64,000 bases of DNA. Origin: JBBSEX01 sp038239345 (GTDB lineage: Bacteria > Acidobacteriota > Terriglobia > Bryobacterales > Bryobacteraceae). Positions 45,292-53,855 of the stretch are shown here, in pieces. How positions within the stretch are numbered: position 1 is the first letter of the stretch; each line of letters starts with the position of its first letter. The translations under genes were made by a program, and so were the position numbers. Location: contig JBBSEX010000002.1 in NCBI GenBank assembly GCA_038239345.1, positions 62,001-126,000 of the forward strand. Direction: 5' to 3'. The notes below the pieces were generated by a model. It was not told the DNA's origin. It searched no databases and saw only the letters and a program-made list of their open reading frames with translations.

Positions 45292-45330
45292 AGAGCCCCG
45301 AGTGCGTAAAAGCATTCGGGGCTCTTTGTG
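45292..45330 (+). terminator. Hairpin terminator after the BON/stress-protein genes
   Basis: AGAGCCCCGA at 45292-45301 pairs with TCGGGGCTCT at 45316-45325, with an inner TGC/GCA match and a short loop. The T-rich tail TTGTGTTT follows. It lies 18 bases after the stop of the stress protein gene and ends before the next gene at 45362. Confidence 0.75.
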
Positions 45331-45361
45331 TTTGTAGCTCCGCAAGAAGAACAATAGGAAT

Positions 45362-46801
45362 GTGCCGTTTCCCACGCTCTCCCTCCGCACCCGGATCCCC
45401 TGGATAATTGCCTTTATAGAAGGCTTCTCCACCCTCGCCGTTGAAGTGATCGCCATCCGCTTGGCGATCCCCGTTGTCGGATCCAGCATCGTCTTAACCG
45501 GTGTCATATTGGGTGTCGTGCTCTTCGCCCTCAGCGCTGGATATTGGCGTGGGGGCTCGCTGTCGGCACACTGGGACACAGCAAAGCTCCGGCGAGTTTT
45601 AGCCCGAAATCTACTTCTTGCCGCACTGCTCTACGGCGCGCTTGCCTTTCCCTTCGAAGCTTTACTTCTTCAAAATTTTCTTCGCTGGGATTTCGGTCTC
45701 CCGCTGGCAATCGGCTCGATGGCGATGATATTATTTTTCGCCCCCATTTATCTGGCTTCGCAAACCGTTCCCATGCTCGCCGAATTAACGAACTTCGACG
45801 GGAAAGCCGGAAAAGCATCGGGCAAGGTCTTGTTCTTTTCAACCGTCGGTTCCGTCGCCGGCGGTATCGTTACGCCGGTTTGGCTATTCCCCAGCATCGG
45901 GGTTCACCTCTCCACTTACGTGGTGTTCGGAGTCCTGATTGTCGCCGCCGCTGTCGTTGCCCTCGATTCGTACCGCCCGCCCGTGATTGCCATCGCTTCG
46001 CTTGGCGCTATGTGCGTACTGTGGTTGCCGGACCGGATGTTGCCGCAACCGGACAACCTCTTCGCGTTCGACAGCCCCTATCAATCCATTCGTATCGTCG
46101 AAACCAAAAAATCCAATGGACGGGTCGAACGGGCTTTCATGATGGGCGGCGGACGCGCCTCGGGCATTTACACCGATACCGGCGAGACTTCGATCCTCTA
46201 CGTCCAGGCGGCTGAAAAGGCTTGGGCCGAAACAAGGGCCGGGGAGATTCTGGTGATCGGAGCCGCCGGCTTCACATTTCCGAGGGATGTGGCAAAGCTC
46301 CCCGCCACCCGCCGGATCGATGCCGTGGATGTTGACCCGGCGGTGCGCCACATTGCCGAGCGATATTTCCTGAAAGAACAGCTCAACCCGAAAATTCAGT
46401 TCCTGCCCATCTCCGCGCGCTACGCCGTGAAGAAGCTATTTCAGGATTCGCGCCATTACGGATTCACACTCATTGATGCCTACTACGGTCAGGGCATTCC
46501 CGATGAATTAGTCACCGTGGAGTTCTTCCGCGACGTCCACTTGATATCGGATCATACGGCGGTGAACGTCATCCTCGACAAAGACTTGGAGTCGGATTTC
46601 GCGCTGAATTTATTGGCTACTTTTCGCGAGGCATTCGGTGCGGTGTGGGTGAGCGATGTTCGCCATGGAACCGACGAGCTGACAAATATTCTGGTCACAA
46701 GCTGGCCAATCGCCGGGTCGGCGCCATGGAACGGAGAAGGCACCGCTTATCGCGACGACAGGAATAGCGCCGACCGGGATCACGTGGAGTTGATGTGGTG
46801 A
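45362..46801 (+). CDS. Membrane protein fused to spermidine-synthase-like domain
   Basis: A 479-residue protein with about six N-terminal membrane helices (EVIAIRLAIPVVGSSIVLTGV and following, to about residue 215) and a C-terminal soluble Rossmann domain of the spermidine/spermine synthase fold: VIGAAGFTFPRDVA, VDVDPAVRHIAERYF, and TLIDAYYGQGIPDELVTVEFF. The canonical GDGxxxRE nucleotide motif is altered to IGAAGFTFPRD. Such fusions are widespread in bacteria, but their substrate is not settled, and a polyamine role is only inferred. It begins with GTG at 45362 and converges with the TonB receptor gene. Confidence 0.85.
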   Translation: MPFPTLSLRTRIPWIIAFIEGFSTLAVEVIAIRLAIPVVGSSIVLTGVILGVVLFALSAGYWRGGSLSAHWDTAKLRRVLARNLLLAALLYGALAFPFEALLLQNFLRWDFGLPLAIGSMAMILFFAPIYLASQTVPMLAELTNFDGKAGKASGKVLFFSTVGSVAGGIVTPVWLFPSIGVHLSTYVVFGVLIVAAAVVALDSYRPPVIAIASLGAMCVLWLPDRMLPQPDNLFAFDSPYQSIRIVETKKSNGRVERAFMMGGGRASGIYTDTGETSILYVQAAEKAWAETRAGEILVIGAAGFTFPRDVAKLPATRRIDAVDVDPAVRHIAERYFLKEQLNPKIQFLPISARYAVKKLFQDSRHYGFTLIDAYYGQGIPDELVTVEFFRDVHLISDHTAVNVILDKDLESDFALNLLATFREAFGAVWVSDVRHGTDELTNILVTSWPIAGSAPWNGEGTAYRDDRNSADRDHVELMW

Positions 46802-46805
46802 TCGC

Positions 46806-46850
46806 AAAAAAGTTCGACACAGATACCCCAAAAGCGATATCTGTGTCGAA
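46806..46850 (-). terminator. Strong intrinsic terminator for the TonB receptor gene
   Basis: A perfect 13-base stem, TTCGACACAGATA (46813-46825) with TATCTGTGTCGAA (46838-46850). On the minus strand it is followed by a T run (the A run at 46806-46811). It lies between convergent genes, and outer ATCGCA/TGCGAT arms overlap the upstream gene's stop region. It should end minus-strand transcription and may act in both directions. Confidence 0.88.
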
Positions 46851-46863
46851 TGCGATAGCCGGC

Positions 46864-49716
46864 TTAGAAAATGAAGCGGAAGCCGAGCTGGATTAGTCTT
46901 TGGTCAAGCGCGTTGGTGTGGGCTAGTGTCGGATTCACCAGAATATTCCCGCCGACGTCCACCTGGGCAGTCGTGCTCAGGCCCGTGACGTTGTCGTGGT
47001 TCAACACATTGGTCGATTCCGCGAAGGCCTGAAGGCTAAACCTCTCCCGAAAGCGGAAATCCCGGGTGAAGCGGGCGTCCAGCTGATAAACCGCCGGGCC
47101 GCGGATCGTGTTACGGCCAATATAAAGCGGGCGCTGGAAGGTGGCGGACGTACTGGCGTCGCCATTCAAAATCTTGTTGCTGGCAAGATTAAAGACGTCG
47201 CCGCTTTGAGCCACGAAAGCCAGTGAGAGCATGTACCCATTGATAAATGCCGACGCCATTTTGTTGGAAACTTCGTAACGGGGCGTCAGGACGGCGTTAG
47301 CATTGAACGAATGCCGTCTATCGGTCAGCGAATTCGCCTTATCGCGATGGCGGTTGGTCGGATCCGACAGCAGAAACGCCCCCGAATCGATATTGTTTTG
47401 TTCCGGAGCGTCATCTGTTGCGTGGGCCCACGTATAAGTGGCGAAGAACTCAATACCCTTGCTTAAGCGGCGCGTTAATGAGAGATTGCCCGCGCTAAAC
47501 GTCGATTGTCCAACCGACTCAGCCGACGTGATGTTATTAAATCCGGGGAAGACACGCGTTGTTCCGAAAATCGGCCGGCCATCGGCCAGCGTCGCCCCGG
47601 AAGGCACCAGATTGATGTTGCGATAGACGGGCAATCCATTGCCGCGCGTGAATAAGTAGGACGCGCTAATCACCATATTCGCGCCGATCTCTCGCGTCAA
47701 CGTGACATTGCCGTTGCTCGAGTAAAGCGTACGGAAATCCTTCGAAACCGTGGTAATGTCCTGCGTCGCGAGCGCAAAGCCCGTCGGCAGAGCAGTGAAC
47801 ACCTGCGGGAAGGTGGGAGCGAACACGGCTGCCGGAGTGGCGGAAATATTGAAGAAGATCGGCGAGCCATTGTTTAAAATCGCCCGACGATACTGGTCGG
47901 TCTGCGGAGGATCGAAGAAGATACCACCGCTGATCTTCAACACGGTCTTCTGGTCTTGCCCGAATCCATGCGACAGGCCCACACGCGGACCGAAATTGTT
48001 GAAGTCCGTGCGGAAGCTCTGCGAGTCCGGGTACAGCGAACTGGATGTCGCCTGGGGCACCTTATAGATGTCGTAACGGACACCGTACGTGATGCTGGTA
48101 TTCGCCCGCGGCTTCCAGGTGTCCTGCGCATAAAATCCCAGGAACGTCGAATTGTAATCGATGGAGGGGTTGCCGAAAGTCTGCGAATAGCCGCTGTAGC
48201 CCTTGGGATTCGTGCCATTCACCGCGGCCAGATAGGCGGCCGGATTCGGAAAGGTGTAGGTGGCGCTAGTGGCTTGCGTCTGGGTGTCGAGCACGGCGCG
48301 ATAGCTGAACCCGAACTTCAGGGAGTGCGAGCCTTTATTCCAGTTGAAGTTGTCCGAGAATTCAGGAGTGGTTTCCGTGTATTGGAAGCCCACCTGATTG
48401 GGGCCGCCGAATTGCGCTACGCCGGCAACGTTAATGGTCGGTCCATCGACGTTCGGGGCAAATCGATTTTGAGACTGCGTGCGCGTGGGCACCTGGAAAC
48501 GAAACTCATTGACCGTGTTAGAACTCAACGTGCTAATCAACTGGAATGCTCCGGAATGCGAGCGATCGATGAAGTTATAGGTCAGAGGCAGAAGCACCTG
48601 GCCGCCACCGTTGTTGAACGGTGAATCGTTGGAGTGGTGGTTGTAGCGGAACGACAGACGATTCTTATCGTTTAACTGCCAATCGGCCTTGAACATGTAG
48701 AAATAAAGGCTCTGGCCGAAGGGAATCGCCGCGGCGTAATTAGCTGGCAACCCTAGCAGACTGACGGTCGCCGGCGTCACGCTGATCACCGAAGGCAGAT
48801 CGCGCTTCACATGCTCGAACGATCCGTAAAAGAATAGCTTGTCGCGGATAAGCCGTCCGCCGCCATCGGCGAGGTAGGAATTGACGTTGATCTGGGGTGT
48901 CGCCTGGCTGGGCTGCAACAACGCCGGGCGGGCATTGAAATCGGTGCGGCGGAAGAGATATCCCGCTTCGCCATGGAAATCGTTGGTCCCCGATTTGGTA
49001 ATCGTATTGAAAACCGTACCCACCGTATTGCCGAATTCCGGAGCAAACCCGTTGTTCACCTGAACGATTTGATCCACATACGTATTGGAAATCGGAATCA
49101 AGCGAATGCCCGCTCGATCGCTTTCCGTATTGTTGCCGCCATCCACCTGATAGTTGATGCGGCCGTTAAAACCGTTAGCGTCCAACTTCCGGGGCACTCC
49201 AAATTCGGTGTTCGGATGTCCGCTGACGTTCGGCTGGAAAAGAATGAAGTTGTACGGATTGCGCGATACCAACGGCAGATTCGTAATCGTATTCGAGCTT
49301 AGCGTGCTGCCGATATCCGTTCGATCCGGATCGGTCATCACGGCGTCCGCCGCCATCACATTCACTTCCGTCGATACAGCTCCCACCTGCAGGGTGATAT
49401 CCACGGTGCGGATCGATCCGGCGGTTAAAGTGATGCCCGACCGTTTTACTGGAGCAAACCCCGCCAAGTCGACTGAAATCTCGTACGTACCAAGCGGAAG
49501 AACGTTAAATCGGAACAATCCCGACTCCGCCGTCTGGCTGCGCTGGCTGAATCCCGTCGAGACATTTGTAACTTGTACCGTCGCGTTTACAATGTTTGCG
49601 CCCGCCGCATCCGTTACAGTTCCGTCAATCTGACCGTTGATCGCCGAACCCTGTCCAAAGCAAACTGGCGCTGCCAAAGCGAGAAGAAAAACTGCACTAA
49701 ACCACTTTCGTTTCAT
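46864..49716 (-). CDS. Oar-like TonB-dependent receptor with carboxypeptidase-regulatory N-terminus
   Basis: A 950-residue outer membrane protein. The ATG at 49716 gives a signal peptide (MKRKWFSAVFLLALAAPVCFGQ); five extra upstream residues would be without function. Residues 25-110 form a carboxypeptidase-regulatory-like domain (INGQIDGTVTDAAGANIVNA). The plug region has NLPLVSRNPYNFILFQPNVSG and VNNGFAPEFGNTVGTVFNTITKSGTND-like sequence, and the remainder is a long beta barrel ending in LGFRFIF with the terminal aromatic. This type is numerous in Acidobacteria and is thought to import or bind large substrates. Nearby genes point to sugar polymers, which is inference only. Confidence 0.92.
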   Translation of the reverse strand: MKRKWFSAVFLLALAAPVCFGQGSAINGQIDGTVTDAAGANIVNATVQVTNVSTGFSQRSQTAESGLFRFNVLPLGTYEISVDLAGFAPVKRSGITLTAGSIRTVDITLQVGAVSTEVNVMAADAVMTDPDRTDIGSTLSSNTITNLPLVSRNPYNFILFQPNVSGHPNTEFGVPRKLDANGFNGRINYQVDGGNNTESDRAGIRLIPISNTYVDQIVQVNNGFAPEFGNTVGTVFNTITKSGTNDFHGEAGYLFRRTDFNARPALLQPSQATPQINVNSYLADGGGRLIRDKLFFYGSFEHVKRDLPSVISVTPATVSLLGLPANYAAAIPFGQSLYFYMFKADWQLNDKNRLSFRYNHHSNDSPFNNGGGQVLLPLTYNFIDRSHSGAFQLISTLSSNTVNEFRFQVPTRTQSQNRFAPNVDGPTINVAGVAQFGGPNQVGFQYTETTPEFSDNFNWNKGSHSLKFGFSYRAVLDTQTQATSATYTFPNPAAYLAAVNGTNPKGYSGYSQTFGNPSIDYNSTFLGFYAQDTWKPRANTSITYGVRYDIYKVPQATSSSLYPDSQSFRTDFNNFGPRVGLSHGFGQDQKTVLKISGGIFFDPPQTDQYRRAILNNGSPIFFNISATPAAVFAPTFPQVFTALPTGFALATQDITTVSKDFRTLYSSNGNVTLTREIGANMVISASYLFTRGNGLPVYRNINLVPSGATLADGRPIFGTTRVFPGFNNITSAESVGQSTFSAGNLSLTRRLSKGIEFFATYTWAHATDDAPEQNNIDSGAFLLSDPTNRHRDKANSLTDRRHSFNANAVLTPRYEVSNKMASAFINGYMLSLAFVAQSGDVFNLASNKILNGDASTSATFQRPLYIGRNTIRGPAVYQLDARFTRDFRFRERFSLQAFAESTNVLNHDNVTGLSTTAQVDVGGNILVNPTLAHTNALDQRLIQLGFRFIF

Positions 49717-49732
49717 GTGACCCCTTGTCAAC

Positions 49733-49763
49733 TCTATACTTTCATCATACCGCTGATTGTCAA
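49733..49763 (-). promoter_or_regulatory. Candidate promoter upstream of the TonB receptor gene
   Basis: On the minus strand TTGACA (49758-49763) is followed after 19 bases by TATAGA (49733-49738). The start codon of the receptor is 17 bases downstream of the -10 element. The TTGACA match is exact, but the spacing is longer than the ideal 17 and the resulting leader would be very short, so this stays a candidate. Confidence 0.3.
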
Positions 49764-49817
49764 TCGGGCAACTCTAGTTCGTCCTTGCCCCCAGCATGGG
49801 CAAGATGGCGTCGGCAA

Positions 49818-50207
49818 CTAGGCGGACCGTAAAATGATATTTGCGTACTGGGTTGTATCCCCAGTTCGAATCACGCCGACAGATTGAGGAACGCGTTTCT
49901 TCAGCTCCACATGAGCCTCAAACGTGATTCGCGTTTCTCCTACGGCGTTGTCAAACCGGACGCGCGTTGCTTCGGTGTTCGCAGCCTGAAATTCCTGGGC
50001 CATGAACGCACAGCTGATTACGAAATTGCTTCGTATCGCGGTGAGGACCTCGAGAACCCGCGGGATATCATCCACCAGCGAAATGTCGATAATCTCGATA
50101 TCGCGGAAGAAGGGAAATCCCCGATCGGCAATCACCAATGTGTTTGTGTGCCGCACACGGCAGAGCAACGAATTGATGGCTGGATTCAGGATGCCTGTTT
50201 TGAGCAT
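49818..50207 (-). CDS. RbsD/FucU family sugar mutarotase (D-ribose pyranase-like)
   Basis: A 129-residue protein. The N-terminus MLKTGILNPAINSLLCRVRHTNTLVI-like sequence carries the conserved His of HTDTLVV, followed by DRGFPFF in place of DAGLP, and the C-terminus RTGDTTQYANIILRSA matches the RSGECSPYANIIL end of RbsD. This family interconverts the pyranose and furanose (or alpha/beta) forms of sugars. It lacks neighbouring rbsACBK genes here. It follows the receptor's upstream region on the same strand. RbsD, FucU and rhamnose mutarotase-like specificity cannot be told apart by eye. Confidence 0.85.
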   Translation of the reverse strand: MLKTGILNPAINSLLCRVRHTNTLVIADRGFPFFRDIEIIDISLVDDIPRVLEVLTAIRSNFVISCAFMAQEFQAANTEATRVRFDNAVGETRITFEAHVELKKRVPQSVGVIRTGDTTQYANIILRSA

Positions 50208-50607
50208 GAGCGTAGCTTGGTAACTCCATCTTACACATCGATGGTATGGCTCGCGCTAACCTCGCATTCTCTTCAAATTCTATCTGACGCGACCCGGGAG
50301 ACAAGGTTAGAACTTTGGAAAGACCCAGCTCTCAATCGCCTTGTATGGGAAATCGACAGTTTATCGGGAAGTCATTAGTGCGGGTCCCTGAATGAATCTG
50401 TATGCTGTTGATAATGAGACACGTAAAGCTTGAATCAGAATCCGCTGTGGTCCACTTTTTACGATCGGCGTCAACTCGAGCCACCACCGAAGCCAACCCG
50501 CCAGCCCCAGATCGGAATGGAAATAACAATTTCGCTGTATTACCAAATTATTAGCCAGCTATAACCCGATTTAGAGTAAAATAATCCCCAAGCGAGGGAC
50601 GCTTTCC
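50208..50607. other. Intergenic region between the RbsD-like gene and the GH13 gene
   Basis: No convincing gene. It should hold promoters of both divergent genes. The last 90 bases are AT-rich, with TAAAAT near 50575 and GAGGGA (50594-50599) as ribosome binding site of the GH13 gene. Short open frames on both strands have no recognisable content. Confidence 0.5.
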
Positions 50608-52710
50608 ATGAAGAAACTGCTTGTCTTCTCCCTGTTTTGTTATTCCGCGGCCATCTCCACGGCGGCGGACTTCAAGCGCGAAATCATTTACCAGATTGTC
50701 ACCGACCGCTTTGTCGACGGCGACAGCGCCAACAACAACCCCTCCCAAAGCAGCGGGTTATTCGACTCGACAAAATCCAACTGGCAGGCATACTGGGGCG
50801 GCGATCTGGCTGGCATTCAGCAAAAAGTTTCCTACATTGCCGGCATGGGCGTCACCGCGATCTGGATCTCTCCGCCCGTCGACAACGAAAATCTAAACGA
50901 GGGCGGCGGCACCATCGGAGCCCCCTATCATGGCTATCAGGGCCACGATTTCAAGCGCATTGAGGAACACTTTGGAGACTCGGCCAACTCCTGGACGGCG
51001 TTCGATAATCTTGTTACAGCGGCCCACGCCGCGGGCATCAAGGTGATCGTCGATTTCGCGCCGAACCACTCCAACAACAATAATAACGGCGAATTGGGGG
51101 CGTTTTACGACAACGGTGTCCTGGTCGGCAATTACACCAACGACACCAACGGCTACTTCCATCACAACGCCAACATCAGCGACTTTAACGATCGCTATCA
51201 GGTGCAATACCTGACCCTCTCCGATCTGTCCGATTTCAATCAGGAGAACGCCACGGTGGATGCCTACCTGAAGGGCGCCACGCAAGTCTTCCAGCAACAC
51301 CACGTCGATGGGTTTCGAATCGACGCCATCAAGCACGCCACCTGGGGCTGGCTGTACAGTTTCCTGAATACCATCTACACCAATGGAAACACCTTCACGT
51401 TCGGGGAGTGGATTGCCGATTCAACCTCCGACGCGCTCTATCACGACCTGTACAAATTTGCCAATCGCTCCGGTTTTTCCGTACTGGATTTTCCGCTATA
51501 TAACGCAATCGATAACGTCTTCGCCCGCAATCACAATTTCAGCGAAATCGACACCGTAATCGGCCAGGAAGCGGCCAATTTCCAACAGGCGAACGATCTG
51601 GTCACGTTCCTCGATAATCATGACCGGCAACGGTTCTTATCCATCGATAACAACAATACACATTTGCATGAAGCACTCGCCTGCCTGCTGACCACCCGCG
51701 GCGTGCCCGTTATCTATTACGGAACCGAGCAGTACCTGCACAACGACACCAATAACGGAAACGATCCTTATAACCGCCCCGCGATGACCAGCTTCGACAC
51801 CACGACAACGGCCTATAAGCTGATCTCGAAATTGACCGCGCTGCGCAAAAATAACGTTGCCATTCCCTATGGAACCAGCGGCCAGCGCTGGATGAGTAAC
51901 GATGTTTATATCTATGAACGGGCCTTCGCCGGCAGCGTGGTTTTAATCGCCATCAACAAGAACGACAGTGCCGCCACGGCGATTAGCGGGCTCTTCACGG
52001 CGCTGCCAGCGGGCACTTACAACGACTATCTAGGCAACCTGCTGGGCGGATCGTCCATCACGGTTACAAGTGGCGGCGGCAATAATCCAGTGACGAATTT
52101 CAGCCTTCCCGCGCATACCGTCGCAGTCTGGACCTTTGCGCCCGGTACCGCAACCACACCGAGCCTCGCCTCTATCGGTCCGGACGTCGCCCAGCCAGGA
52201 GTGCACGTTACACTTGGCGGCCGTTTTGCCGGAACCAACACAGTGAAGTTCGGGGCTACCGCGGCATCCGTCGTCAGCTCCAACGCGAATCAAATCGTTG
52301 TCACTGTCCCTTCTATCCCGAATGGAAACTACAACGTCACCGTAGTGGATTCGGCCAGTCATGTCTCGGCCAATGTCCCCTTTACTGTGCTGGGCGCGAA
52401 ACTCATCCCCGTAACGTTCACCGTCGCCAACGCCACCCCCACAAGCCCCGGCGATTACATTTTCCTAACAGGGAACACGATTGAGCTGGGCAGCTGGAGC
52501 ACCACCTGGGACGGCGCGGTGGGGCCCATGCTCACTCCGAATTACCCCACGTGGTTCCTCAACGCGAGCGTGCCAGCGGGGCAAAATATCCAGTTCAAAT
52601 TCATCAAAATCGCCGCTAACGGCACCGTCACCTGGGAAAACGGGGCTAATCACAGCTATACCGTGCCCGCCAGTGGAACCGGATCGGTGAACCTCAGTTG
52701 GCAGTACTAG
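50608..52710 (+). CDS. Secreted GH13 alpha-amylase with CGTase domain order (A-B-C, IPT-like D, CBM20 E)
   Basis: A 700-residue exported starch-active enzyme. Signal peptide ends near ISTAAD. The GH13 core has DFAPNHSNN, GFRIDAIKH (nucleophile Asp 239), FTFGEW (acid/base Glu 267) and FLDNHDRQRF (Asp 339). The C domain is followed by an IPT/TIG-like D domain from about residue 516 and a starch-binding CBM20 from about 598 (VTFTVANATP, FLTGNTIELGSW, FKFIKIAANGTVTWENG). This is the five-domain layout of cyclodextrin glycosyltransferases and maltogenic amylase. At the central subsite position, where CGTases have Tyr or Phe (NLYDLADLN), this protein reads TLSDLSDFN with Ser 205, as in hydrolytic amylases. 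So hydrolysis is more likely than cyclisation. Confidence 0.93.
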   Translation: MKKLLVFSLFCYSAAISTAADFKREIIYQIVTDRFVDGDSANNNPSQSSGLFDSTKSNWQAYWGGDLAGIQQKVSYIAGMGVTAIWISPPVDNENLNEGGGTIGAPYHGYQGHDFKRIEEHFGDSANSWTAFDNLVTAAHAAGIKVIVDFAPNHSNNNNNGELGAFYDNGVLVGNYTNDTNGYFHHNANISDFNDRYQVQYLTLSDLSDFNQENATVDAYLKGATQVFQQHHVDGFRIDAIKHATWGWLYSFLNTIYTNGNTFTFGEWIADSTSDALYHDLYKFANRSGFSVLDFPLYNAIDNVFARNHNFSEIDTVIGQEAANFQQANDLVTFLDNHDRQRFLSIDNNNTHLHEALACLLTTRGVPVIYYGTEQYLHNDTNNGNDPYNRPAMTSFDTTTTAYKLISKLTALRKNNVAIPYGTSGQRWMSNDVYIYERAFAGSVVLIAINKNDSAATAISGLFTALPAGTYNDYLGNLLGGSSITVTSGGGNNPVTNFSLPAHTVAVWTFAPGTATTPSLASIGPDVAQPGVHVTLGGRFAGTNTVKFGATAASVVSSNANQIVVTVPSIPNGNYNVTVVDSASHVSANVPFTVLGAKLIPVTFTVANATPTSPGDYIFLTGNTIELGSWSTTWDGAVGPMLTPNYPTWFLNASVPAGQNIQFKFIKIAANGTVTWENGANHSYTVPASGTGSVNLSWQY

Positions 52711-52711
52711 A

Positions 52712-52927
52712 TCACTGCTCACGTTCCCAGCGCTCAATCGCCAATTCGAGGAGCATTATTTCCGAGGCATCGGGCAAGCCCTTCCGCGTCCGCTCATCCC
52801 GCTCAAACCCAACCAGGCGTTCCGCTGTGGCTTCATTAAACAACACCTTACGCCGCAAATTCTGGCGCAACTCCTCGATCCCCTTTGCGGACGCCGGTTT
52901 CCCCCGCTTTTTTTTCTTCATTCTCAA
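52712..52927 (-). CDS. Small basic hypothetical protein
   Basis: A 71-residue protein, not recognised. It has a Lys/Arg-rich start (MRMKKKKRGKPASAKG) and then amphipathic helices (IEELRQNLRRKVLFNEATAERL, ASEIMLLELAIERWEREQ). GAGGTAGGGG lies upstream of the ATG, which supports expression. The charge pattern fits a nucleic-acid-binding or accessory protein, but there is no family match. It converges on the GH13 gene (one base between stops) and follows a decayed HupE/UreJ gene on the same strand. Confidence 0.6.
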   Translation of the reverse strand: MRMKKKKRGKPASAKGIEELRQNLRRKVLFNEATAERLVGFERDERTRKGLPDASEIMLLELAIERWEREQ

Positions 52928-52931
52928 ACCC

Positions 52932-53269
52932 CTACCTCGCCCTTTCGAATACCCACACGCCGGCCAGAACGGCGGTGCTGATCATCGCGACTACGCGAAC
53001 CCTGTGAAACACCGGCCAACGGCTCGCCACCAGTAGCGGCACCGCACACCCTCCACACCAATATTGAATCCCAGCACAGCCACGGCTTTCATCAGGTTAG
53101 CCACACTCAGGCCGGCAAGGCTTTCGGAGAAGGCAAGGCCGTGAATGGTTCCAAATCCGGCGGCGACCATCCATTCCCGTCCGCTGAACAGCGGGTGTAT
53201 CGCATGATTCGCCGGACCCTGCGCGACTAGTCGGGTGAAAATCGCGTCACGCTCGCGAATTCTTCGCTC
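52932..53269 (-). pseudogene. HupE/UreJ-like membrane protein remnant (truncated and frameshifted)
   Basis: Minus-strand frame from 53269 reads ANHAIHPLFSGREW, then MVAAGFGTIHGLAFSES and AVLGFNIGVE, all characteristic of HupE/UreJ-type nickel/cobalt or C4 transport-like membrane proteins. After GVE the frame shifts: the continuation (CAVPLLVASRWPVFHRV, then a helix and VFERAR stop at 52932) is found in another frame. The N-terminal part, normally 150 or more residues, is absent, and a TAG closes the frame at 53270. It is a broken 3' remnant. The intact gene's job cannot be inferred beyond family level. Confidence 0.75.
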
Positions 53270-53292
53270 CTATTCGTCCGTGCAGATCGCTC

Positions 53293-53324
53293 GGCAACAT
53301 AACCTATTGGCCCTGGCAGCGTAT
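53293..53324 (+). promoter_or_regulatory. Candidate ECF-type promoter upstream of the sigma factor gene
   Basis: GGCAAC at 53293-53298 and CGTAT at 53320-53324 resemble an ECF -35/-10 pair with 21 bases between, somewhat long. A sigma-70-like TATACT overlaps the second element (53322-53327). ECF sigma genes often regulate themselves, which makes the position sensible, but the match is weak. Confidence 0.22.
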
Positions 53325-53345
53325 ACTCCACGGAAACGGAGATCG

Positions 53346-53855
53346 ATGCGAACCCCGGACGAAGTAAACGCGTTTGAGCAATTGTATCGATCCTACGCGG
53401 ATGACGTCTTCCGGTTTTTACTCTATCTATCCGGCAACTGGCCATTAGCTCAGGATCTTGCATCAGAGACCTTTGTTCGAGCGTGGACGGCGGCGGTGCC
53501 AGTCCAAATGTCGACGGCAAAGGCTTACCTGTTCATGATTGCCCGGAATCTCTATTTGAGCCACGTCCGCCATCGACGAATAGAGATCGACTTGCCTGCC
53601 GGACTCGCAGCAACCGCCAACCAATCCACTTCTTATGAGAAGCATTCAGAACTCGCTGAAACACTCGAGGATCTGACGGGGATCGCTGAAGGCGACCGAA
53701 CCGCCTTCGTGATGGCGGTGATCGAGGAAACAAGTTATGACGAGGTTGGGCGAAGCCTCGGTATTAGCGTCGGTGCTGTGAAGGGGCGCGTCTTTCGCGC
53801 CCGAATGCGCCTAACCGAACTGAGAGAGCAACGAACATCAAGGAGAACTCTATGA
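53346..53855 (+). CDS. ECF-family RNA polymerase sigma factor
   Basis: A 169-residue sigma factor. Region 2 is FEQLYRSYADDVFRFLLYLSG with DLASETFVRAW, and region 4 is AVIEETSYDEVGRSLGISVGAVKGRVFRARMRL, a helix-turn-helix that binds -35 elements. I chose the ATG at 53346 (MRTPDEVNAFEQLY) because the extra upstream codons run into the HupE/UreJ remnant on the opposite strand. It overlaps the following gene by four bases (ATGA), the usual link between an ECF sigma factor and its anti-sigma factor. Confidence 0.93.
   Translation: MRTPDEVNAFEQLYRSYADDVFRFLLYLSGNWPLAQDLASETFVRAWTAAVPVQMSTAKAYLFMIARNLYLSHVRHRRIEIDLPAGLAATANQSTSYEKHSELAETLEDLTGIAEGDRTAFVMAVIEETSYDEVGRSLGISVGAVKGRVFRARMRLTELREQRTSRRTL

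Noticed and set aside
49884..50378. A 164-residue plus-strand open frame across the RbsD-like gene and the following gap
   Set aside because: Its first two thirds are antisense to the recognised RbsD-family protein. The last part reads like a protein, but there is no start site, no family match and no supported ribosome binding site.
50332..50529. Short minus-strand open frame upstream of the GH13 gene
   Set aside because: No recognisable motif, no convincing ribosome binding site, and it occupies the region expected to hold promoters.
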